Translations under genes and position numbers: made by a program
Shown: in pieces, positions 33,088 to 41,676 of the stretch
How positions within the stretch are numbered: position 1 is the stretch's first letter
How the letters are laid out: each line of letters opens with the position of its first letter
The notes under the pieces: model-generated
Databases searched by the model: none
The model's input: the letters and a program-made list of their open reading frames with translations, nothing else
Told to the model about the DNA's origin: nothing
NCBI GenBank assembly: GCA_039028975.1
Contig: JBCCHB010000074.1
Location: 1 to 64,000, forward strand
DNA length: 64,000 bases
DNA from: JAHBNG01 sp039028975
GTDB lineage: Bacteria > Chloroflexota > Anaerolineae > Caldilineales > Caldilineaceae
Direction: 5' to 3'

Positions 33088-34257
33088 CTAAGTCAATTTT
33101 TTTGCAAGTTCTTGATCGGCCAAAATACGACGTTGTTGAACAACCTGCCGTTTCTGTAACTGCTTTGGCAGCCCCAATAGAGCCGCAATTTGTCCCTTGA
33201 GCCGTGCTTGAGCGGCCTCGCCGCGAAGGTTTCGCAGAGCATCGAACGTAATGTTGAATTGTGCCTGGATAATCTGTGGTAAATTTCGGATGAGCAGGCT
33301 GCGGGGCATATTTTTGATAATGGTCCAGATGGTGTTGCGACCCACATAGTAGCTCGCCAGCCCACCCCCGCCGGTTGCGCTCAGGTGATGGTAGATGCGT
33401 GCGTTGGGTGCAAAGACGACTGACCATCCGGCTAATTGAGCACGGAAGGCTAGATCTACATCCTCTAGATACATCCAGAAATCCTCATCAAAGCCACCCA
33501 GCAACTGCCACACATCGCGTCGATAGGCCGACCCGCCACCGCTGCCACTGAAGACACTGATCTGACCATCAAATTGCCCCTGATCTTTCTGCCAAACCCC
33601 CCGATTTTCAGGAATTCCATTGCGCCCTAGCATATCCCCCGTGGTATGGAGATGATCACGCTGATCAAAAAGAAGCATTTTGCTTGTCACAATCGCTGCA
33701 TCCGGATGGGTACAGATCACTTTGACTAGCTCTGCCAGCCAGTCAGCGTCTGGTTCTGTATCGTTATTAAGAAGAACCAAAACACTGCCTCGTGCAACAT
33801 CTGCTCCTTGGTTACAGGACACAGCGAAGCCCACGTTACTCCGATTAACGATAAGTCGCAAATCAAAACCTTCAGGTCTCGACTTGTCGTTTCCCTCCAC
33901 GTGCTGACTATAGCCCTCTTCTAAGAGCGCAACCGAAGAGTCCGTACTGGCATCATCAACAAAGATAACCTCGAAATCTTGAAAAGTCTGCTGCTCCAAG
34001 GCGTGAAAAAGAGGTGGCAAAAAGCGAGACCCGTTGTAATTAGGGATGATAACCGATATAAAAGGTGCATGGGTTGTCTGCAGTGCAGGATACTCTACCT
34101 GGGCGTGTCGTTCAAAATTGTCGGAAGAAGCGCGAAAAGAGTCAATGTTCAAGGCGATGTTATGACGCATAACCACCCGATTCTCATCTCGCAATGTACC
34201 ATATTTCTCGCTGTTATTTTGATGGTTTATCTCAGAGGATTGGCTCTCTTCGGCCAT
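33088..34257 (-). CDS. Family 2 glycosyltransferase
   Basis: This 389-residue GT-A enzyme has a GT2 core from ISVIIPNYNGSRFLPPLFHAL with FVDDASTDSS, LNNDTEPDADWLAEL (metal/nucleotide-sugar motif), SGSGGGSAYRRDVW and EDVDLAFRAQLAGW. It resembles rhamnosyltransferases that extend surface polysaccharides. A 65-residue hydrophilic N-terminal extension precedes the domain. The C-terminus ends in a basic helical segment (LGLPKQLQKRQVVQQRR). AAGGA precedes the ATG. Nearby dTDP-rhamnose and UDP-glucuronate enzymes suggest an envelope polysaccharide role. Confidence 0.9.
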   Translation of the reverse strand: MAEESQSSEINHQNNSEKYGTLRDENRVVMRHNIALNIDSFRASSDNFERHAQVEYPALQTTHAPFISVIIPNYNGSRFLPPLFHALEQQTFQDFEVIFVDDASTDSSVALLEEGYSQHVEGNDKSRPEGFDLRLIVNRSNVGFAVSCNQGADVARGSVLVLLNNDTEPDADWLAELVKVICTHPDAAIVTSKMLLFDQRDHLHTTGDMLGRNGIPENRGVWQKDQGQFDGQISVFSGSGGGSAYRRDVWQLLGGFDEDFWMYLEDVDLAFRAQLAGWSVVFAPNARIYHHLSATGGGGLASYYVGRNTIWTIIKNMPRSLLIRNLPQIIQAQFNITFDALRNLRGEAAQARLKGQIAALLGLPKQLQKRQVVQQRRILADQELAKKLT

Positions 34258-34544
34258 TATGATAGGTTCCTTTATCTCGTTACAGGGGGTTGGTAGAGTA
34301 GATGGGGTTCATTGTACAGTGAGCACGCTCATCTGGCGCGGTCTGCTCTAAAGATAACAGGGATTCGATGACTTCACAGATGAATACGAAACAAAATCGG
34401 CCTAAGCGTTGTCGCTCTGTGACCATTACATGAGCGACTGAGGTTGCTCCGAAGTCTATGTACTCTTTGTTGATTCTCCCCCCTGTGGTGCAGCCTTTTT
34501 GCATGTTTAACTACTGGTCTGAATCGAGCGCAGAGGAAAAAGCA

Positions 34545-35396
34545 TCATGCCTTTTGTTCTCTCTTTTCTATCAAGTATTCCGCAAGCGCCTCTTGCCACG
34601 GACGCAATTGAATTCCCAATGTGGCAGCGGCTTGGTTGACTAAGACGGCATGTCCTGGCGGGGTTGTGGGTCGAGGCCATTGGCTTCCGGCAATAGGCGT
34701 TAATGAAACCTCACCTAATCCCCACTGAAGGAGCGCAGCTTGAGCCAATTCAAAGCGGCTAGCTCGTCCTTCATTGATCAGATGATAAATGCCATAGTGT
34801 TCGTGCTGAATAAGCTTGGTCATAGCGTGGGCCACATCTTTGGCATAGGTTGGGTTGCCAAATTCATCATTGACCACGCGCAGCACCTTATGTTTGGCTC
34901 CAGCCGCCAGCATCTTGGATGGGAAATTATTCTCACCCACGCCAAATTGCCAAGCAACCCGTACAATGTAGCTTTCGGTGAGGGTGGAGCGAACTGCCTC
35001 TTCGCCAGCAAATTTGCTACGTGCGTAGACGCTGCCAGGATTTGGCTGATCATATTCGCGGTAGAAGCGCCCTGAATCACCCGCAAAGACCTCATTGGTG
35101 CTTACGTGGATCATTCTGGCACCACAGCGGCGACATCCTTCGGCCAAGTAGAGCGGTCCTAGCATATTGGCTGCGTAAGCACCGTCGGGATCGCTCTCTG
35201 CGCCATCCACATTCGTCCACGCTGCAGCATTGATGAGCAGATCAGGATTTGCGCCGACGACCTCATGGGTTATGCTTGGATTTGTTACATCATGTTGGGG
35301 GCGATTCCACACCAAGACGTCATCTTGGTTGGCACGAAAGACTTGTTGGGCAGCTTGGCCAAGTTGTCCTCTGGCACCAGCAATAAGCACTTTCAT
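34545..35396 (-). CDS. rfbD: dTDP-4-dehydrorhamnose reductase
   Basis: This 283-residue extended SDR reduces dTDP-4-keto-rhamnose to dTDP-L-rhamnose. It has GARGQLGQAA (NADPH loop), NAAAWTNVDGAE, catalytic YARSKFAGE and WQFGVGENNF. The usual STDYVF is STNEVF here, a small deviation in the substrate loop. The rest of the rml pathway is not in the window. No repeat or other gene separates it from the GT2 gene except a 287-base spacer with no supportable feature. Confidence 0.92.
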   Translation of the reverse strand: MKVLIAGARGQLGQAAQQVFRANQDDVLVWNRPQHDVTNPSITHEVVGANPDLLINAAAWTNVDGAESDPDGAYAANMLGPLYLAEGCRRCGARMIHVSTNEVFAGDSGRFYREYDQPNPGSVYARSKFAGEEAVRSTLTESYIVRVAWQFGVGENNFPSKMLAAGAKHKVLRVVNDEFGNPTYAKDVAHAMTKLIQHEHYGIYHLINEGRASRFELAQAALLQWGLGEVSLTPIAGSQWPRPTTPPGHAVLVNQAAATLGIQLRPWQEALAEYLIEKREQKA

Positions 35397-35614
35397 CGGG
35401 TAAAATCTTTCTTAGGATCGAGAATTGAATAAAACGTAATGGAAGATTTCTCGGGTACTCGAGATGATAGGACCGAAGTTTTGGGCTTTATTTGATCTTG
35501 ATTCCTTAATTTCTCTACGCAGGATGCTGTGAAGCCAGTCAGGTTTCCAATGTAACCAACCAAGGTACGATTGTGCAGTATACCACAGTGGTGAACAATC
35601 CAATAAAAGAATCG

Positions 35615-36694
35615 TCAAACGCTTGGGAGCGAGTTCGGATGAGGGGTCTCTGCTATGACAGACAAGATGATCTCTGGTAGACAATGACGAAATGGGAACA
35701 GGTCAACAAACCCCACATGTCCACCGTAATCCAAAATGTGGACTTGAAGGGCTGGATTGACGGGAAAGTCTTCAATATCTTTCACAGGAATGACTTGGTC
35801 ATCTCTAGACGTCACAATCGTGGTTGGAATTTGGATTGCTGGTACGTCTGTAGGATGAACGGCGTAGCTGGCAAAGTACTCGTCCGCGCTACTATATTGA
35901 GTCATTTGGGGGATAACCCACTCAGTCATTTCACGCACAGTCGGAAACTGCTCAATTCCCTGCATTATGTTAAAGTACTGAGGAAAGTATTTTATCTTCT
36001 CCCGGAGAGATTGCAGCCACCTTTGACGAAAGTAGCTCCGGTAGATCCTCTTGGAATCTAACGCATCCGTGGCCGACGCAGGATCCACAGCGGGGCTAAT
36101 TGCCACGATATGTCGCAGATTGTGGAATGGTGTTTGATTGTGGGCAATCGCCAACCGAAGAGCAAAATTCCCACCCATGGAAGGTCCCACGATGTAGAAG
36201 GGGCGTTCGCCTGTCATCTCGGCAATGCGCTGTGTGGCCACAATGGCTTCTTGAATGAGTGTCCCAAAGAATACGCCAACGTTTAGCCGATGAGCCGAGA
36301 GATGTAGATTCGGGCCATGATCGCGCAAGTTAAGCCGCATAACATCATACCCAGCCTGTATCAGAGCATCGGTTGTTACCAAATTATAAGTAGAGTGACT
36401 GCACCCTTGCCAACCATGTAGCATGAGCACCAATCCGCGGCTTTTATTGCTGTGATACGGGTGAACTTGGTCAGGACTTGTTTTGAGCCCAGCCGCAGAT
36501 GTGTAATAAGCCAGCAAACGCACTGGCTCGGACGTATTGTATCCGGTCACATCCTCGCCAGCGTCTAGAAGAATCGGCTGTTCTTGCGACAAGATCCAAT
36601 CTACATGCCTAGGCTTTTTAACAGAGAAGATGGTTTGAGAAAGGTTGTGCCGGATAAGGGGGGATGGATGAAAGGGTAACGATGTTGTTGACAT
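35615..36694 (-). CDS. YheT-like alpha/beta hydrolase
   Basis: This 359-residue hydrolase has GLVLMLHGWQGCSHSTYN (oxyanion-hole strand), LRDHGPNLHL, nucleophile Ser in VGPSMGGNFALRLA, Asp in VTSRDDQVIP and His in DYGGHVGFVDLFPF. The RLNLRDHG element and overall order are those of the YheT/ABHD1-3 group. The substrate, perhaps a lipid ester, is unknown. It lies between acpS and rfbD on the same strand. Confidence 0.9.
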   Translation of the reverse strand: MSTTSLPFHPSPLIRHNLSQTIFSVKKPRHVDWILSQEQPILLDAGEDVTGYNTSEPVRLLAYYTSAAGLKTSPDQVHPYHSNKSRGLVLMLHGWQGCSHSTYNLVTTDALIQAGYDVMRLNLRDHGPNLHLSAHRLNVGVFFGTLIQEAIVATQRIAEMTGERPFYIVGPSMGGNFALRLAIAHNQTPFHNLRHIVAISPAVDPASATDALDSKRIYRSYFRQRWLQSLREKIKYFPQYFNIMQGIEQFPTVREMTEWVIPQMTQYSSADEYFASYAVHPTDVPAIQIPTTIVTSRDDQVIPVKDIEDFPVNPALQVHILDYGGHVGFVDLFPFRHCLPEIILSVIAETPHPNSLPSV

Positions 36695-36723
36695 AACGCT
36701 TAGTTTCTATGGACGCTCAGAGT

Positions 36724-37095
36724 TTATGATAGAGCCACTACGAAAGCGATTGCATAACGCCTTTCATGGCTGAGGCTAAGGGACCATTCATTGAGGTTTA
36801 GTTCGGCCGCTCTGTCTGCAGCCGCGTTGGTTAGGTATGGAAAAGGCGCGCCGCTCTGTTCATTGCGACGAACTTCGATATCCTGCCAACCAATGCCAGC
36901 ACGCCAAATTCCCGTCCCTAAGGCTTTGGCAACGGCTTCTTTGGCCGCAAAACGAGCGGCTAGAGATTCAGCGCGCTCGGCGCAATAGTCGAGTTCGGCT
37001 GGTGTATAGACTCGATTGAGAAAACGCTCTCCTTGTCGTTCGATGACAACTTGGATACGCTCAATTTCTATGAGGTCAACGCCAGTACGCAGCAT
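36724..37095 (-). CDS. acpS: Holo-[acyl-carrier-protein] synthase
   Basis: This 123-residue enzyme transfers 4'-phosphopantetheine from CoA to apo-ACP. It has GVDLIEIERIQ with the Mg-binding Asp, RFAAKEAVAKALGTG with the Glu/Lys site, and LSLSHERRYAIAFVV near the C-terminus. The length is normal. It is functionally linked to fabF/fabH elsewhere in the window. It starts 56 bases after the M16-like gene. Confidence 0.95.
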   Translation of the reverse strand: MLRTGVDLIEIERIQVVIERQGERFLNRVYTPAELDYCAERAESLAARFAAKEAVAKALGTGIWRAGIGWQDIEVRRNEQSGAPFPYLTNAAADRAAELNLNEWSLSLSHERRYAIAFVVALS

Positions 37096-37151
37096 AGCTT
37101 TATGGATATATTTATACTCAGTATGGTTTGGGTATCGGGCCGAAACGAATG

Positions 37152-38420
37152 TTACATTTCTGGGCCAGCGACTGATAGTATATATTTGTCGAGTCGCAAA
37201 TATTTCTGGGCTACCCGCTGGATATCTTCTGCAGCAATTGAATAGATGATATCTCGGTAGCGTTGGAGATAATCTAAGCCTAAATTATTGATTTCCATCA
37301 CCTGCAAAATCGATGCCACGCCCGCATTGGTCTCCAAACTCAGGGGCAGAATACCGGTCATATAGGCTTGGCAGTCAGCTAGCTCACTCTCAGAAATCAA
37401 TTCGGTACTGAGTCGCTTAAATTCGAACAATATTGAATCAATGGCCTGCTGCAAATCATTTGGTTGGACGCCTGCTGATGCCAACCAGACACCGGCATGG
37501 AGTTCTGCATCCAGGGTGCTGGAGCTATAGTAGGCTAGACCTTGTTCTTCTCGTATCTTTTCACCCAACCGGCCCATCATGCCAAATTTTCCCAACACAG
37601 TATCCGCAACGCGGAGGGCATAGTGATCCGCATGATAGCGAGGTACGGACATACAGCCAATGACCAAATCTGATTGAACTTTATCCGGCAGTCGACAATC
37701 CACACGCTGCATCTCAGTTAGAGTTGGTACGGGAGGAATACGCTCATCTGCCTCTGCGCCAGACCAATCACCAAAGTACTGTTGAATTAGCTCAACAGCA
37801 TGAGTAGTCTCTATATCTCCAGAGATAGCCATGATGGTTCCATTAGGCGTAAAACGCTGATGATAAAAGTCCACCAACCCAGCCCGTTGGATGGATGGAA
37901 CTGTGTCAGCATAGCCAATGGTGGAACGACCATATGGATGATCCCGCCCATATATACCTTCATAAAAGCCAAGGTAGGCCATGCTTTGAGTATCCTGCTC
38001 CCTTTCCTGAATACCGATCATACGTTGGGTTCGCACCAACTCAATATGAGGCTCTGGAAAGAGAGGATGCTGTAAGACATCTGCCAAGACGGCCACGAGC
38101 TGAGGAAAATCTTCGCTAAGGCAGGACAGATTAAAGTCTATACGATGAGTGCTGCTACTTGCGGAGAGGCTTGCGCCAACGGACTCGATAGCTTCATTAA
38201 AGCGGTCAAAATCATAGTTTTTTGTCCCGCGGGTCAACATGGCCGCCACAAAGCTGCTAAGGCCAGTTTGGCCAGAAGGATCATGGATGGCACCTGTTGG
38301 GAGGCTCCCCTGTAAGACCACAACCGGTGCTGAATGGTTTGCACGTGCCAGAACCACTAAACCGTTATCTAAGCTGGTACGGTGAATATCATTTGGGTTT
38401 GGAAAAGCTTCTGTATTCAT
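37152..38420 (-). CDS. M16-family peptidase-like subunit lacking the zinc motif
   Basis: This 422-residue protein has the two-domain M16 fold: NGLVVLARANHSAPVVVLQG at the start and FYHQRFTPNGTIMAISGDIE in the middle. Where active members have HxxEH, this protein has SSFVA in TGLSSFVAAMLTRGT, so it should not bind zinc. It probably acts as the non-catalytic partner of the upstream M16 gene, as in bacterial heterodimeric M16B proteases. The ATG at 38420 is chosen over an upstream extension because it lies four bases after the partner's stop. Confidence 0.92.
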   Translation of the reverse strand: MNTEAFPNPNDIHRTSLDNGLVVLARANHSAPVVVLQGSLPTGAIHDPSGQTGLSSFVAAMLTRGTKNYDFDRFNEAIESVGASLSASSSTHRIDFNLSCLSEDFPQLVAVLADVLQHPLFPEPHIELVRTQRMIGIQEREQDTQSMAYLGFYEGIYGRDHPYGRSTIGYADTVPSIQRAGLVDFYHQRFTPNGTIMAISGDIETTHAVELIQQYFGDWSGAEADERIPPVPTLTEMQRVDCRLPDKVQSDLVIGCMSVPRYHADHYALRVADTVLGKFGMMGRLGEKIREEQGLAYYSSSTLDAELHAGVWLASAGVQPNDLQQAIDSILFEFKRLSTELISESELADCQAYMTGILPLSLETNAGVASILQVMEINNLGLDYLQRYRDIIYSIAAEDIQRVAQKYLRLDKYILSVAGPEM

Positions 38421-38424
38421 GCCA

Positions 38425-39729
38425 TTACTCTTCTTCTTCGGGCAGATACCAGCCAACGGTCTGCTTATTGGGCGTGAAATAGCTATTGGCCACGCGCTGA
38501 ACATCCTCGGTTGTAACGGAGCTTAACTGCTCGGCCCAGGAATCGAGCCAAGCCTCATCGGCTACCACTTCGCTGAAACCAAGCCAATATGCCTGAGCCG
38601 TGACGCTTTCACTACTGAAGGCAAACTGGGCTTTGGTCTGTTTCATAGCTTTTTCAAGCTCACTTGCGGTTACGCCATCTGACTGCATCTTCTTAATCTC
38701 TTGCCAGATAGTCTCCTCCACTTGGGAATGGCTCACAGATGGAGCCAAGGTGGCATAAAAGGTAAAGAGGGTCGTGTCAATAGCTGGTTGATAGAAACAG
38801 CCAGATTGTACCGCTAATTGGGTCTCCACCAATGCTTTGTAAAGCCGGTTGCTCCGATTGTTACCGCCGCCACCAAAGAAGCCTATCCCCTTTGCCCCGC
38901 CTAGAATCGCGTCTATGAGCATCATGGTAAAGAAATCTTTATGGGAAGCCGGTGGTGCGTGAAAGGCCATCATTAGGTAAGAGGTTGGATCGATGCCTCG
39001 TAAGGTTACTCGGCGTTCGGCGTTTTGCTCCGACTCTTGCAGGCGTGTTGTCGGTACCTCAGGCCCGATGGGCAGTTTACCAAAATACTCTTTGATTTGA
39101 GCCAACATCTGATCCTGGTCAAAGTCTCCAACAGCAACAGCAATGGCATTGTTGGGCGTATAAAATGTCTTATAGTGTTCATAAAGATCGTCCCGAGTCA
39201 TGGTCTTGAGATCGCTCTTCCAGCCAATGACCGGTTGTCGATAAGAGTGTTCGCGGAACGCAGCCGCTTGTAGTTCCTCAAGAAGCCTGTAGAAGTAGCT
39301 ATTCTCGCTGGCTTCTCGTTCGCTAATAATGACGGTTCGCTCGGATTCAGTCTCTTGGGGATCGAAGAGAGCATTGGCCATACGGTCACTTTCAGCCTTA
39401 AGAGCCAGCTCGATTCGATTGGATGGAAAGGTCTCAAAATAGGTGGTCCAATCTTCAGATGTCATCCCATTGGAGGTACCACCCGCTCGGGATACAGCCT
39501 TATCAAATTCGCCTCGGGGGAAGAGATCAGTCCCTTTAAAGAGCATATGTTCTACCCAATGGCTGATGCCAGTTTTTCCTGGCAGCTCGTTGCGGCTGCC
39601 TACTCGATAGTAGATCCAAAAACTCGCAACAGGTGCTACATGGCTCTCTTTTAAGATAACCTGTAGCCCATTTTCTAATTGGGTTTTGAGGAGATTATTT
39701 TGCGGGTTCTCCAGGGTGTTGGATTCCAT
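38425..39729 (-). CDS. M16-family zinc metallopeptidase (catalytic subunit)
   Basis: This 434-residue protease carries the inverted zinc motif HWVEH in TGISHWVEHMLFKGT, with the distal Glu in the ERTVIISEREASENS region. The second M16 domain includes the GG..NRSNRLYKALVE segment. It is expected to degrade peptides as a clam-shell heterodimer with the next gene, four bases downstream. No signal peptide is seen. Family A repeats (39769-39850, 39899-39985) fill the upstream gap to ugd. Confidence 0.94.
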   Translation of the reverse strand: MESNTLENPQNNLLKTQLENGLQVILKESHVAPVASFWIYYRVGSRNELPGKTGISHWVEHMLFKGTDLFPRGEFDKAVSRAGGTSNGMTSEDWTTYFETFPSNRIELALKAESDRMANALFDPQETESERTVIISEREASENSYFYRLLEELQAAAFREHSYRQPVIGWKSDLKTMTRDDLYEHYKTFYTPNNAIAVAVGDFDQDQMLAQIKEYFGKLPIGPEVPTTRLQESEQNAERRVTLRGIDPTSYLMMAFHAPPASHKDFFTMMLIDAILGGAKGIGFFGGGGNNRSNRLYKALVETQLAVQSGCFYQPAIDTTLFTFYATLAPSVSHSQVEETIWQEIKKMQSDGVTASELEKAMKQTKAQFAFSSESVTAQAYWLGFSEVVADEAWLDSWAEQLSSVTTEDVQRVANSYFTPNKQTVGWYLPEEEE

Positions 39730-39768
39730 AACTCAGACTCGTTTCTGTGGGTTCGGGCAATTTGAAAA

Positions 39769-39850
39769 ATATCATACCGATCGAAAACCGTACGTTAGCT
39801 GCTCTGGGAGAACCGTAGGAAAGTACGGTTTTCAAATCGATGGCAGTTTA
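39769..39850 (+). repeat. Interspersed hairpin repeat, family A, copy 6 (variant arms)
   Basis: The arms GAAAACCGTAC (39783-39793) and GTACGGTTTTC (39823-39833) pair, and the right end TTCAAATCGATGGCAGTTTA matches the family A right terminus. It has different arm sequences from the ACGGTAGTT subtype, yet both arms changed together, so pairing is conserved. Confidence 0.75.
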
Positions 39851-39898
39851 AACTCGAATTTTTCGTAGATCCTTCTCTACATATCGCCTTTTGGTCTA

Positions 39899-39985
39899 CT
39901 ATAGTGAGCTCTGTTTGAAAACGGTAGTTCGTCCCTTGTGGTAGAGGCAATAGGAAACTACCGTTTTCAACACAACCGCACTTTA
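39899..39985 (+). repeat. Interspersed hairpin repeat, family A, copy 7
   Basis: Outer end TATAGTGAGCTCTG; arms TTGAAAACGGTAGTT (39915-39929) and AACTACCGTTTTCAA (39956-39970); loop 39930-39955; right end CAACCGCACTTTA. The final bases provide the stop codon of ugd on the minus strand (39985-39983). Compared with copy 1 the flanks agree and the loop is inverted (24 of 26 bases identical after reverse complementing). Confidence 0.92.
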
Positions 39986-41428
39986 GGCAATGAGTGGCTC
40001 AGTTTCTAATATTCGTGATTGTCCCCGTATTTCATCTTCTATATTGACTTGACTTGTGTCTCGTCTTGTTTCCAGTTCAGTCAGCGCAACAGTAGCCGTT
40101 CCGTTGGTATAGTTCTCATCTGCATTATGAGAGCCTTTGCCAACCGCACGGTAGATAAAGCCCAAACGGTTCATCTGCTCCACATCGTACAGGTTGCGTC
40201 CATCGACAATAATGGGCTGAGCCATGCTCTTCTGAATCCGCCTTAGATCTAGATGCTTAAACTCATTCCAGTCTGTACAAATGAGCAGAGCGTCCGCATT
40301 CTCCGCCATATCGTACGGATCCTTAGCCATGATCAGTTCAGGGTTTACTTTTGATACATTCTCCATGGCAACCGGATCATAGCCGTATACCGTTGCGCCC
40401 TCATTTTGTAACATACGTGCAATATCTAGCGCGGGTGCCTCGCGGATATCATCCGTATTCGGCTTAAAAGCAAGGCCTAATATGCCAATTTTTCGCTGAT
40501 CAATTCGATCATTGAACAGGTTACGCAATGTAAAGACTGCCCAACGTCGAGCAGACTGATTAATGTCCATCACCGCACGTAGAAGTGACGGATGTGAGCC
40601 GTGGATTAAGGCCATGTGTTCTAATGCTTTCACATCTTTGGGAAAACATGAGCCACCATACCCCAACCCCGCATTCAAAAACGCGTTGCCAATCCGCTTA
40701 TCGTACCCCATGCCAACGGCAACCTCTTCCACATCGGCCCCCAACTTTTCGCAGATCATGGCAATTTCGTTGATAAAGCTGATTTTTGTGGCCAAGAAGG
40801 CATTACTCGCATATTTAATCATCTCCGCCGTCCGCAGATCTGTAACTATAATACGGGTACGAAGCTGTAAATGCAATTGTGCAACCTTTTCGGCGGCATT
40901 TGGGTTGCGGCTACCGAGCACCACTCGGTCTGGATTCATAAAGTCGTGAAGCGCTGACCCTTCGCGAGTGAATTCGGGGCAGCTTACCACATCAAAGGGA
41001 ATGGGAGATGGTTGGCTACGTTCCACGATCTCGGCTACCCAGTCACCAGTGCCTACGGGGACTGTACTCTTGTTGATAATAATCAACGAATGCTTCATAT
41101 GCTTGGCAATCGATTCGGCGGCCATGCGGACGTAACGAAGATCGGCTTCGCCATCCACACCACTTGGCGTCCCAACGCAGATAAAGACAAAATCGGCATC
41201 AGTCAACGCTTCAACATAGTCGGTGGTAAAGCGCAAACGACCGGCATTAACGTTGCGTACAATCATCTCGCTCAAGCCGGGTTCGTAGATTGGTACGTCC
41301 CCTCTTTGAAGTTTCTCGATCTTTTCATCGGAAATATCGATACAGGTCACATTATTCCCCATATCAGCAAAGCAGGTTCCAGTTGATAGCCCGACGTAAC
41401 CAGTCCCTGCAACGGCAATATTTCTCAT
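39983..41428 (-). CDS. ugd: UDP-glucose 6-dehydrogenase
   Basis: This 481-residue enzyme oxidises UDP-glucose to UDP-glucuronate with NAD. It has VAGTGYVGLSTGTCFADMG (nucleotide loop), FICVGTPSGVDGEADL, NKSTVPVGTGD, catalytic Cys in GYGGSCFPKDVKAL and LGLAFKPNTDDIREAPAL. The C-terminus has a nonstandard 50-residue polar extension (ADENYTNGTATVALTELETR). AGGAGTG before the ATG at 41428 fixes the start; the extended frame is rejected. The stop codon is inside a family A repeat. Its role is in envelope polysaccharide precursors. Confidence 0.95.
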   Translation of the reverse strand: MRNIAVAGTGYVGLSTGTCFADMGNNVTCIDISDEKIEKLQRGDVPIYEPGLSEMIVRNVNAGRLRFTTDYVEALTDADFVFICVGTPSGVDGEADLRYVRMAAESIAKHMKHSLIIINKSTVPVGTGDWVAEIVERSQPSPIPFDVVSCPEFTREGSALHDFMNPDRVVLGSRNPNAAEKVAQLHLQLRTRIIVTDLRTAEMIKYASNAFLATKISFINEIAMICEKLGADVEEVAVGMGYDKRIGNAFLNAGLGYGGSCFPKDVKALEHMALIHGSHPSLLRAVMDINQSARRWAVFTLRNLFNDRIDQRKIGILGLAFKPNTDDIREAPALDIARMLQNEGATVYGYDPVAMENVSKVNPELIMAKDPYDMAENADALLICTDWNEFKHLDLRRIQKSMAQPIIVDGRNLYDVEQMNRLGFIYRAVGKGSHNADENYTNGTATVALTELETRRDTSQVNIEDEIRGQSRILETEPLIA

Positions 41429-41463
41429 AAATTTCACTCCTAGACAAGACATTATAGTTTAGG

Positions 41464-41537
41464 GCTTACGCAGGTGAGTACGTTCTCTAAGGCGTGACAG
41501 GTTTTCAAAACCTGTCAGGTCTGATTCAGTGCGTAAC
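41464..41537. repeat. Palindromic repeat with TGACAGGTTTTCAAAACCTGTCA core
   Basis: TGACAGGTTTT and AAAACCTGTCA (41495-41517) form a perfect 11-base hairpin with a one-base loop, and TTACGCA (41466)/TGCGTAA (41530-41536) form an outer pair. Located upstream of ugd, it could be a mobile palindromic repeat or a hairpin in the ugd leader or promoter region. Confidence 0.7.
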
Positions 41538-41676
41538 TCCTATATAGTTTATACAAAAGGGTATTGTACATCCATCCGCATCAATATTTCCTTACAGTCT
41601 CATAAGATTTCAGCACTGCATGGGATAGCAGATGCCTTGCCCAATGGGCGCCCGAATCAGTGGAAGGCTTGTCTAC

